From the NCBI GenBank assembly GCA_019925095.2, contig CM034392.1, positions 16,463,387 to 16,527,386 of the forward strand: a stretch of DNA of 64,000 nt, in the 5' to 3' direction. Each line of letters begins with the position of its first letter. The first letter of the stretch is position 1. The translations under genes were made by a program, and so were the position numbers. The DNA is from Dendrolimus kikuchii. Its lineage: Eukaryota > Arthropoda > Insecta > Lepidoptera > Lasiocampidae. The notes below the pieces were generated by a model. The model did no database searches. It had not been told where the DNA came from and saw only the letters and a list, made by a program, of their open reading frames with translations. Shown here in pieces: positions 1 through 9,555 of this stretch.

Positions 1-519
1 GGTGTCACTTCTTAAATTATCACTTCAAAACCAACCAATTATACCAATTATCGATCACGATCCTACGTCATCATGTGACAATTTTCATTTTGAAATGATC
101 GTGACTGAACTCGCAGTACGTGTTAATAACATCTATTTTTCACATTCGTAATAAATAGTTTAAGAATAAGATGATGATATATTTTTCATTTTTTTTTTCT
201 TTTTCTTTAGCTGTGGGAGAAAATCATTATAGAAGCAAGTACATAAATATTTCTACATGTATCTGATTTCATTATAAGCGTATTATCAAAAAATTTTTTT
301 ATAGCTTTTCAATTATAAAACATATGTATTCCATTAATTTTTACATAATATTCCAGTTCATATTTTAAAAGCTGGGAACTGGCGTGAAGTTATGTATGTA
401 TGTATGTATATTTTAAAAGTTAGGGATTGTGATACACTTTACTTTTATTTTTCGGATTGTGATTAAATATAAAAATGTACTAAAAAAAATAGAGTTATGT
501 CATCAAATGTTGGATCAAA
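1..519. other. AT-rich DNA, no gene
   Basis: No reading frame or RNA gene can be supported. The only recognisable piece is a short LINE 3' tail near 373-412, listed separately. Confidence 0.6.
373..412 (+). mobile_element. LINE 3' tip with GTAT repeat tail
   Basis: The stretch gggaactggcgtgaagttat followed by GTAT repeats matches the end of the reading frame and the tail of the better copies at 31966-32130 and 62822-62982. Only the last few codons, the TGA and the tail remain. It is a heavily 5'-truncated copy. Confidence 0.6.
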
Positions 520-767
520 TCTTATACTAATATATAAAGCTGAACAGTTTGTTTGTTTGAACGCGCTAATCTCAGGAACTACTGGTCTGATTTGAAAAAT
601 TCTTTCAGCGTTAGATAGCCAATTTATTGAGGAAGGCTATAGGCTATATCATCATGCTAATACTAATAGGAGCGGAGCACCAATGAAGAATGTTTTAAAA
701 TGGGGGGATTTTTTTAACTTCCTTTTTTTTACTATTCCACGCGGACGAAGTCGCGGGCAGAAGCTAG
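520..767 (+). mobile_element. Short non-autonomous Helitron, apparently full length
   Basis: The element begins TCTTATACTAATATATAAAG and ends in a GC-rich hairpin (cgcggac-gaa-gtcgcg) followed a few bases later by CTAG. It sits between a flanking A and T, the usual Helitron target. There are no target duplications or terminal inverted repeats, as expected for rolling-circle elements. The 248-bp body is noncoding, so mobility would have needed a helicase supplied by another element. Confidence 0.85.
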
Positions 768-812
768 TTATAGGATATAAATGACAATGATCATCAAACG
801 CTTAAATAACAA

Positions 813-1004
813 CTAGCGGTCCGGCGCGGTTTCACCCGCGCTCTGTCCCGCTCCCGTGGTATACAGCGTCATGTTATATAACCTATGACACTCTCTGTTA
901 ACGTAGCTTTCCAACAGTAAAAGAATTTTTAAAATCGGTTTAGTAGACCAGAGATTACCCCCTACAACGTCACAAACTTTACCTCTTTATAATATTAGTA
1001 TAGA
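813..1004 (-). mobile_element. Short non-autonomous Helitron, reverse orientation
   Basis: On the forward strand it reads CTAG, then a GC-rich hairpin segment, and ends in tataatattagtataga, which is the complement of the TCTATACTAATATTATA Helitron start. It lies between A and T. Its ends resemble those of the element at 520-767 but its body differs. Confidence 0.8.
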
Positions 1005-2030
1005 TAATAAATCGTCTTATACTATAAAACTATAAGATAAAAAGTGTATAAACTGGCCATAACCTCTATAACATGAACTATTTCTTTTTACCTTCTGACT
1101 GTATTCTATCTTATCTGTAGTGAATGTCAGTAATTACAATTTTTCAATTTCATCAATTTTCAATTACATACATAAACAAAGCAAATTTATCCATGTCATT
1201 TGAATGCTGATCCAAGTCTAAAATCCTCTAAAAAGAACTAAATACGGATACAAAAATACCAAGTTTCATAAAAGCAGTATTTTTTATAGTTTACAAAGGA
1301 TATCCAGCGGAATCTAAAGCAAAAATTTTTTCAACACATCTCTACGATATTTACCAAAGAACTGCCGACATGACAGATTTGTAATGATTCGTTTAGGAGC
1401 TAAACGATCAATCAAATAATGATTCTGTTAATTATCGTAAGATACAGCTTTTGCTTAGGTACAAAATTATAGTCATTATTATTAAAGCAAACATCATAGG
1501 TTATGTTGACAAAATGTCTATGTCAACTATGTAAAACTACAAATTACTAGTAAGTAGGTACCAAAATTACTCTTGTCATAATATTAGGGTTGCTAGAGTT
1601 CAGACAAATATACGAAAATGGCGTCCCTATTATTTTCTACTCTATTTGGCCAATCTGGAGACACTTCAAATATCACAATTAGTTTCTTAACATACATATT
1701 TTATGTATAAAAGAAAAAGCCTTCGAAGGGTCATCGTTAAAGTGAGTACTGCTTGTGTGTACCGTGTATTATCAAACTTAATTGGCTTAATCGGGTCTGA
1801 GCTCAACTTGTTGATGAAAATTTTTAAGGAAAATTATGGGCAAATATTTTATAAGGCTTCTTTTTCGAGAGCTCGTGAACGCCTTCGCCAAATTGATTTG
1901 TAATGAATAAGACTGTTAGAATATTACATAATCAAAAGTAATTATTTAATTTGCCTTCTTCTAGTAAATATATTTGTAAATAAATAATTATTGTTCATGT
2001 ACAGTTTTACTTCAAAGTACAGTTCTCCCC
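1005..2030. other. AT-rich DNA, no gene
   Basis: Nothing recognisable. The longest open frame (1703-1903, 66 codons) has no domain I know and is of a length expected by chance in such AT-rich sequence. Confidence 0.5.
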
Positions 2031-2243
2031 GCGGCCACGCCGGGGACCAAGCTCAGAAAGTAGCTTCATTTTATATAAATAAAATTTGAATTTTAGATTT
2101 TTAGATTTTTTAAACCTAGATAGAAAAAATGTCTAATTGAAGTTGAAAACCGCTTAAAAACTGTGTGGTTTAGGAGGAGTTAGCGGATATACAGACAAAC
2201 ACACGCGCGAAGCGACTTTATTCTATACTATGTAAATATATAG
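2031..2243 (-). mobile_element. Helitron-like element, reverse orientation, 3' end decayed
   Basis: It shares the segment rc(acatagtatag-aa-aaagtcgc), the 'ggaggagttagcggatatacag' block and the overall order with the forward Helitron at 23199-23729. At the forward-strand left end a ccccgcggccacgccgggg hairpin remains, but the CTAG terminus is not clear. Confidence 0.65.
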
Positions 2244-2933
2244 ACTATTATTGTTCTTCGATTACTATTACTGTAGCCATTCGATTAAAAGATACCCTTT
2301 TTATATTACACCAAACCGACCAATATGTGTGTATATATAAGCAGCAAAAATTATAGACATACACAAAAATACGCTTATAGTTGCCGAATTTCTACGCCAT
2401 CTTAACAACTGATCAACTGATATATCAAAACTATTACCCGTAACAAATAAGAAATTACTGACACAATTTAAATCTAATGTACATCAACCACAATATACTA
2501 AGAAAAATAACGAATGTCACACATACTAACAAACAAACAACAAAGCGCGTGGGACTATTAAAATTTTATATAATTAGACTCAAACAAAAGCTAGAGAACC
2601 AGTCCGGAGTTGTTGTATAATAAAAAATAATAATAAAAATAGTTGTAAGTGGACATGTTAATGCATATAATTTATTTATTATCTTAAGATTAATGGCCGT
2701 AAAAATAACATGTAAGTAGGCCGTGATGATCATACAGAGCTCAGCGACCATGCATTGAGCTGAAAGCTGACTGATTATGTAGGTAATCTGTAACATGTTT
2801 GTAATTAATTACTACAAACAATGGTTTCAAAAATAATTAATTATATAGATAATTATATTCATAAACGAACAATTTATATCTTTAAAGAATATAGGCAGTT
2901 ATGTTTGAACTGTCAAATACAATCTTTTTCTTT
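2244..2933. other. AT-rich DNA, no gene
   Basis: No feature recognised. The open frame at 2566-2796 on the reverse strand is hydrophobic because it is AT-rich; no family match is visible. Confidence 0.5.
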
Positions 2934-3014
2934 GATTAGGTTTTAAACAAGCTTCCAAAGTATTTGAATGTTATTGCATTAAAATACTTTGGAAGCTTGT
3001 TTAAAAATCTAATC
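2934..3014. repeat. Strong hairpin, about 32-bp stem and 16-nt loop
   Basis: The arm at 2934-2965 is complementary to 2982-3014. The inner 24 bp (around aagcttccaaagtattt) pair perfectly, followed by one small bulge and then further pairing to gattag/ctaatc. Weaker complementarity (atgtttg near 2903 against caaacat near 3081) extends it outwards. It could be a foldback MITE remnant or a precursor-miRNA-like hairpin. I recognise no known miRNA in the stem. Confidence 0.8.
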
Positions 3015-4197
3015 AAAAATCGACTATGAAGAATCGAGCCTAGCATATTTTCTAGGTGTTGATTCTTTTTGATAAATTGACAAACATTGCACAAAAAAAT
3101 TAATGTCAGTTGCTAGGTTTTGAAATTAAAGATCTCAAATGTCATTTCAGTTCAATAATAATTACTATTTAAATTAAATTCCTGTTTACATTACTAGTAG
3201 CGTAAGGCGCCCTGAAGGTGAGATGCTTGGCGCCGGGTTATCGCAACGCTCGGGTTGTTTCCAACCATAGATAGTACTTATATAAATAAAATTTCCAACA
3301 CTAGACCGATATTGGATAGTACAGTACTCGATATTCCTTTGTCTATACTTATATACACATTTGTGTATAATATCAGTGTACAAACATCTTACTATTGGAC
3401 ACGGGCCTGTGTATTTGGGATGCTCACTAACGATGATTTCTTTCCCCAACAGCACTTGGTGTTTGTAACAATGTGCAAATTAGGCCGGAAAATTTGTCTT
3501 AGCGTTTGCCTTCTTTACAGCTAATATTCAAAACTTAGTTATACAACGTGAGTACTTTAACAAAGTACAAATTAACATAATAACAACAAACAACAATAAC
3601 AAACTTATGTGTACGGAAGTTTTAAATAGAAAATACCTATATTATTTTTTACTACAATTACAGATCTTATACATTAATAAAACGAGATAATGATAACCTA
3701 ATCTTATGAAATTTTAATATTTTTTATCATAAAAATAATTACATTATATATTTTTTACATGAAATTGTTAAATCTTGGCTTCATGCGTTCATCTGTTGAA
3801 TACCATTATCTTAGGTATGCGTAATTATATTTTTAAATGACTATTTTAAATGTATTTAAATATGTACATTACGTAAATAAATATAAATGCGGAATTTATT
3901 TTGCTTGCGTAGATAAGTTGACTTAAAAATTCGTAGCACGTCGTAGACGGTCTACGCAGCTACAACAGAAAAGGTTGCGCGTTACGAATTACAGATTATA
4001 GGAATATTTTGGGACGTGTCTATTTGTTTAGGAAAATTTGGAACCAATGAAAACATTGTTATAGAAAAATATTGTTTGATGTTATGCTCATGTTAAAACT
4101 TCAGACACGTGGAAGAATATCTTAAATGTAAACAGGTCACCTTTTATGTCATTTACTCACAAAGAAAACACAACACAAATTTAAAATTATAGAATAA
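3015..4197. other. AT-rich DNA, no gene
   Basis: Two overlapping antisense open frames near 3186-3524 have no recognisable domain and I do not call them. Nothing else stands out. Confidence 0.5.
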
Positions 4198-4700
4198 CTA
4201 GATTTTAAAGTACGTGCCTCTTGTTTAAAGAGGCTACAACACAGGTTACATTGTATTAATTTTTTATGTTACTGCTATTTGCCCCTGGAAGATTCACTTC
4301 ATTTTATATCGCAAACTATCCCATCTCACGGATGAAAAGTATCTATGTCAATTTTCAGTATTAAAACTACAAATGTACACCAAAATGACCAAATCGACTA
4401 CATCGACCACATCGACTAAATCGACCAAATCGGCAAAATCAATCGGCCAAAAAATTACGAAAATGGCAAATCACGAAATAAAAACCTATCCTACTTTCTG
4501 GGATAATCTTTACATAAATCTATCCCGAAACTTATCCCTGTATCCGGGATGAAAAGTGTCCCTTGTCCATTCTCGGTATTAATATTACATATATAACGTA
4601 TTTCAGCGAAATCGGTCCAGTAGTTTTTCCATAAAAGCATAACAAACAGAGAGACAAATATATTTTTATCCCGGAATCCGATGAATGCTTTGCTTAGGAC
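4198..4700 (-). mobile_element. Minisatellite Helitron copy, reverse orientation, truncated
   Basis: It starts with CTAG (the complement of the 3' end), then the blocks cctcttgtttaaagag, ttcacttcattttatatcgc and ctatcccatctc shared with the full copy at 7624-8602. At 4380-4440 there is a short run of 9-bp units of the form gacNaNatc. Beyond it come the block around ggataatctttacataaat and two 'atcggtccagtagttttt' blocks. The 5' end is missing near 4700. Confidence 0.75.
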
Positions 4701-4800
4701 TTAATCCTCATGATAGTAAAATTATCGTCATTTATATTATAACAAAGTTTTGCATCAGTATGAATGAAGTCAATAACTGATAATTATAGGTATATATAAA

Positions 4801-5245
4801 CTAGTGCGTACCTCTTGTTTAAAGAGCGGACGTTGATATAAGTTACATTGTATTACATTATTATGTTAGTGCTATTCGCCCCCGGAAGAGTCACTTCATT
4901 TTGTACCGCAAAGTATCCCATCTCGCGACTTGAAAAGTATTTATGTCCCTTTTCGGTATTAAAATTACATTTAAACAAAATTACAGCAAAACCGATCCAG
5001 TACTCTTAGTCTTTCCGTGAGAGCTTAACAGACAGACAGATCGAGTTACTATCGCATTTTTTATAGATGATAAATATAGCTATAAAATTGAGAGATTATT
5101 GATCTCCCACACTAACTTTCATCCTCTATTTCAACCCGTTCTACTTTTATTTATCTATCCCCCGTCTATCTATCTGTAAACTACATAAATGACTACAATG
5201 ACAAAAATGATCAAAATGGTCGAAAGTACCGAAGCCAAGTAAGTA
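4801..5245 (-). mobile_element. Minisatellite Helitron copy, reverse orientation, truncated
   Basis: It begins CTAGTGCGTACCTCTTGTTT and matches the left arm of the foldback at 51825-52139 block by block, including atttatctatcccccgtct and aactacataaatgac. At 5190-5235 there is a degenerate run of 9-bp units (aaaatgatc type). The element breaks off there. It lies 100 bp from the previous copy, in the same orientation. Confidence 0.75.
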
Positions 5246-5708
5246 ATCAGTGAAGCAGTATTCCAAACAAATCAAAGTCATTTTGGGAATTAAAACTCAC
5301 TGTAATGAACAAAGAATTGAATTATCCATGAACAGCAACACAGTAAATAAAAATTAATGGCGAACCACAGCGTACAGATATATTTTTGTAAACGAATGCT
5401 TCTAAATAAATACGTCTAACTCGTGATAAGAATGACAAATATGTTGACTATGTTGACATGTCATTTCCCTAACCTCCAAACAAGGTTTGCACCTGTGTCT
5501 TGGGGGTTAGTTATGGGTTCTCATGGGTGTATGTTACAAAATATTATTACTAGTGATGTATTCTCTTATTAAAATTTGTATTTTTAATATTGCGATCTTA
5601 TCGCATATTTTGAAATAAAAGCCGGTACCGATCGAGTTATGACTTGCTACTTCATCTAATACGTGTGAAAAGTCGCTGAGCGTAACAGGCACTAATACAA
5701 TTATAATA
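5246..5708. other. AT-rich DNA, no gene
   Basis: No feature recognised between the Helitron remnant and the mariner. Confidence 0.5.
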
Positions 5709-6440
5709 TTAGGTTGGAGAAAAAGTTTCTTCGCATTTTATATAAAAATTCAAAAGGTTTTTTTATAAAGTTTATTTCCATTTGACTAAAGTATGTAGGT
5801 GCCACTTTGTTGGATAACTTTTTGCTGTCTTACAGGTAGGGACGTGATCCCATTGCTATAAAAATTTTGGGGCTTCTGATAAAACAACTGCGCCAAGTAG
5901 TTTTGGCAGTCCTCTCATGATGTTAACCTGACACTACCTAAGGAATTCTGCAGAGACCGAAACAGGTGAAAATCTGAAGGTACAAGGTCAGGACTATACG
6001 GAGGATGCATTAACACCTCCCAGCCAAACTTTCGTAATTTTTGCTGAGTGGCTAAAGATGTGTGAGGTCTAGCGTTATCATGGTGAAAAACCACATCCCT
6101 TCTGTTGATTAATTCCGGCCGCTTTCTCTCAACTTTTTGCTTTAATCTCATCAGTTGTTCGCAGTACAGTTCAGAATCGATGGTCCTGCCTGGGGGTAAC
6201 AGCTCATAATGAATAAGGCCCTTCCAATCCCACCATACACACAGCATCACCTTGTTGCGAGTTAACCCGGGTTTCGCCACAGTCTGTGAATCCTGACCGG
6301 CCCTTGACCACGATCTTTTTCGCACGTTCTTGTCGTACGTGATCGTCTTTTCATCACCAGTTATCAGCTTCTTCAAAAATGGTTCGGCTTCATTACGTCG
6401 TAATAAAGAATCACATATCACACAAATCGCAAACGTAGAA
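5709..6440 (-). mobile_element. mariner transposon, 5' part missing
   Basis: The 3' inverted-repeat end lies at 5709-5740 on the forward strand (ttaggttggagaaaaagttt...). It resembles the 5' end of the copy at 48225 (taggttgggggaaaagtc). The transposase reads on the reverse strand. Homology to the second copy stops near 6430 and no second terminal repeat is found, so the element lacks its N-terminal half. Confidence 0.9.
5786..6427 (-). pseudogene. mariner transposase, C-terminal catalytic part, broken
   Basis: This is the DDE/D catalytic domain that cuts and joins element ends during cut-and-paste transposition in the nucleus. The frame runs from ICDSLLRRNE through TGDEK (first Asp), HHDNARPHTS (second Asp) and PPYSPDLVPSD (third Asp). 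The second and third Asp are 34 residues apart, the mariner D34D signature. The helix-turn-helix DNA-binding half is missing. One in-frame TGA at 5915-5917, after the residues SVRLTS, separates a still readable C-terminal tail that ends at 5786. The usually conserved Trp after TGDEK is Thr here. The second copy at 48406 is missing the opposite end, so the two complement each other. Identification is secure. Activity is very unlikely. Confidence 0.93.
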
Positions 6441-7623
6441 AAGGCACAGAGATGACTAGTCACTGTTGAAAAATTTAAGGCTTAGACATCGCTTGACTCC
6501 TCAAATACTGATTGCAAATGGGTCGATGTCATCGTATTTACTTACATTATTTAAATAATTACTTGCTCGCACTAGAAATGAGTTTTGTCTGTAATTAGTA
6601 AAACTTAAAGGTACCTACATTTATGGGTTGATTAAATCGTATAGACTTCGAATCGTATAGATTTCATCTGATTGTATGTGTATAAGATTTAAAAGTAGAT
6701 TTTAGATAAGAATAAGATTACGTTGTTCGTCTTTGGATAAATAATATTAAACTCTTATAAAATTTCGTATCAAAACGTGTTATTACATTCTTATGACCGT
6801 AAAATAAATAGAATTCTTGGTCAGTAGAGTACATAGGGTTAGCGATCGATTACAAAATATTGTCATGGCATTAGAATTCCTGACGATAACCTGGGTAAAT
6901 TCATCTTTTACTCTGAGCTAAAGAAAGAAACACGAAAGCAAAGGTGAACACGTCTAAAATATAGACCCACCCAACTATTCCTGACCAATATAAAGCCTCT
7001 AAGAGGACAAGAGTGTGTTCCAGATTAGGAATTTGATACTCACACTAGTATAACGGTCATCGAATTAGTCAAATATCCCAAACAGTACAGCCTTCATGAG
7101 AATACAACGAGTGCCTTCCAAACTATCTGATATTCACACGAGTATTCAATTTAACGAAGTACCTACCTACCTAAAACATTCGTAACCAAAATAGATCACC
7201 TAAGTGGACACAAACACTTTCCATATTAGGTATCTTATACTCACACTAGTATAGCAGTCACCGATTTAACAAAGTATTATTATAGTTTGCTATCGTGTCA
7301 TTCTACGCAGAAAACCTAAGTTCTATTAAATAAATCGTTCTGAACTCGAGTCATCTTAACTGGTACACGTGACACATGACTCTCATTATGAACTACTAGT
7401 GAAATAATGAATGTAATAAAAGATATACTGTGTTTAATATTAGAATGAGGATATATTGCTCCTTTTAATGAAGATATTGTTTTGTACGTGATCAACTTTA
7501 AATGAATTTGTATTTGAATAATAAATACGTTGTAAATACAAATAATGTCATTAAGAAATTGACAAAACGGGCATTTTAGGGAATTAAACTTTTGAAAGAG
7601 TAATGTAATTGAGATAATCCCTA
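6441..7623. other. AT-rich DNA, no gene
   Basis: No family recognised. The phrase 'tactcacactagtata' recurs at about 7040, 7130 and 7240, suggesting a degenerate tandem repeat with a period of roughly 100 bp. The reverse open frame at 7316-7783 overlaps the start of the Helitron and is not supported as a gene. Confidence 0.45.
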
Positions 7624-8602
7624 TCCCTATTAATATTATAAATGCGAAAGTAACTCTGTCTGTCTGTTCCGTTGTCACAGAAAAACTACTGGACCGATTT
7701 GGCTGAAACTGGGTATATATATATATATTTTCGATGCCGAGAGTGGCCAAGGGATACTTTTTATCCCGGATAATGGGATACATTTTGGGATAGATTTATG
7801 TAAAGTTTATCCCGGAAACTAGGACTGGTTTTGTGATTTTGTCCATTTCGTTCACTGGGTCTACTGGGTCCACTGGATCTACTGGGTCCACTGGGTCCAC
7901 TTGGTCCACTGGGTCCACTTGGACCACTGTGTCCACTTGGTCCCCTTGGTCAACTGGGTCCACTGGGTCCACTTGGTCCACTGGGTCCACTGGGTCCCCT
8001 GGGTCCACTGGGTCCACTTGATCCACTGGGTCCACTTGGTCCACTGGGTCCACTGAGTCCACTTGGTCCACTGAGTTTACTGGGTCCACTGGGTCCATTT
8101 GGAACACAGCCTACTGGGTCAACTGGGTCGACTGGGCCCACTGGGTCCACTGGGTCCACTTGAACCACTGGGTCCACTGGGTCTACTCGGTCCACTGGAC
8201 CCACTGGGTCCACTGGGTCCACTTGAACCACTGGGTCCACTGGGTCTACTTGGTCCACTGGACCCACTGGGTCCACTTGGTCCACTAGGTCCATTTGGAA
8301 CACTTAGCCTACTGGGTCAACTGGGTCCACTGGGCCTACTGGGTCCACTGGGTCCACTGGACCCACTGAGTCCACTTGGTCCACTTGGTCCATGTTATCT
8401 ATTTTGTCATTTTTGCCAAGTTTTGTCATTTATGTAGTTTACATATAGACGGGGGTGGTATAGTTTGCGATATAAAATGAAGTGAATCTTTCTGGGGCAA
8501 ATACATAAAAATTTAATACAATGTAACCTGTACTACTTGCTCTTTAAACAAGATACACGCCCTAGAGGTTGACCCGCGGCGCAGCCGCGGGGTATACTCT
8601 AG
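7624..8602 (+). mobile_element. Full-length non-autonomous Helitron carrying a minisatellite
   Basis: The element begins TCCCTATTAATATTATAAAT after an A and ends CTAG before a T (8599-8602). An 8-bp perfect stem (CCCGCGGC at 8573-8580, GCCGCGGG at 8584-8591, loop GCA) lies 7 bases before CTAG, the classic Helitron 3' structure. Blocks such as aaaaactactggaccgattt (5' part) and ctctttaaacaaga (3' part) recur in the other family members at 4198, 4801, 29366, 51825 and 52990. The middle 540 bp is an array of 9-bp units. There is no helicase gene, so it depended on another element. Confidence 0.9.
7852..8392. repeat. Minisatellite of about 60 units of 9 bp (ctgggtcca)
   Basis: Units ctgggtcca and cttggtcca alternate head to tail, with variants such as ctgagtcca, ctggaccca and cttgaacca. 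Higher-order copying is visible: a 63-bp block (seven units) starting at 8161 repeats at 8224, and a segment beginning ccatttggaacac near 8095 recurs near 8291. Nine is a multiple of three, so all frames stay open and encode runs like GSTGSTGST, GPLGPLGPL or VDPVDQVDP. I regard these as by-products and not genes. Confidence 0.93.
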
Positions 8603-9555
8603 TATCTACATATGTTGAGAAACTATAAATATTGCATTGTAATTGTGACTGCGCTGACAATCATATATATTTAATTTTAACACTAAATAGACACTTTTGT
8701 TACAAATACCTTTGATTACAATTACTTATTTATCACTTATTCAAGGGCCAACGGGAGCTTGTCGATGGGCCCTGTGTTACTATGGTAAGCCTTATCATTT
8801 TTGATTTATTGAGGTACAACACGCTTGTGAAACGTATGTTTCAACTGTCCGTACAAAATGTTCGTGAGTTGTAACTAATTATTAAAAATCTTGTTACTTT
8901 TAATGTTTAAATGTTAAAATATACTAGATTGATAAAAAAAAGCATATTATGTTTTAGCTGATTAACGTACCTAAGCATAAATATGTTATTATTTTATTAT
9001 AAAAGATAACTGTGATTATAGATTTCAATTTTATAACTGTGTTTTATTATTAGTTTATTTTCTAAACTAAAGTTTCCTTCAAAATATTTGACATAAGGCA
9101 TTATGACGGATGTTAAATATTTTCTGTACCTACTCCCTAAATAGGTTAGGCATAAAGATGATCTCAGCTTACGCTTCTAGGGTTAGAACTAACCCAAACA
9201 TTTTGTTTTGCAGCAGATTTCTGAAAAGATTGTGCTATGAACGTTTTTTTGTGTTTTGTACATGAGATGTTTTGCTTCTATATCATTTTTATAAATTGGC
9301 AATAAAATTGTAATTTAAGTAGATATTAAATACAAGACGATCTGACTTGTTTGATCACTTTGCTGATGGTCAATGAAAGGAGCGTAGGTAAGTAAATTGT
9401 TGCAATTCGGTACTTGACACTTTTTGAGAAACAGGTTTATATTGTGCCTTATGGTCTATTTTAGCCAAAATATTAATATTTCAGTAAAAAAACAACATGA
9501 ACATATTTTATTTAGGAATTTTATAAATATTTTGACATTTCGTAACGAAAACGCG
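8603..9555. other. AT-rich DNA, no gene
   Basis: Nothing recognisable. The open frame starting at 9424 runs into the terminal repeat of the next element and is not a gene. Confidence 0.5.

Noticed and set aside
3186..3524. Overlapping antisense 89-codon frames
   Set aside because: No domain on either strand and no second copy; overlap on both strands is a chance effect.
7796..8437. Collagen-like or Asp-Pro-Val repeat proteins in several frames
   Set aside because: They arise from a 9-bp array inside a Helitron; all frames are open at once, and there is no start context, conserved ends or non-repeat domain.
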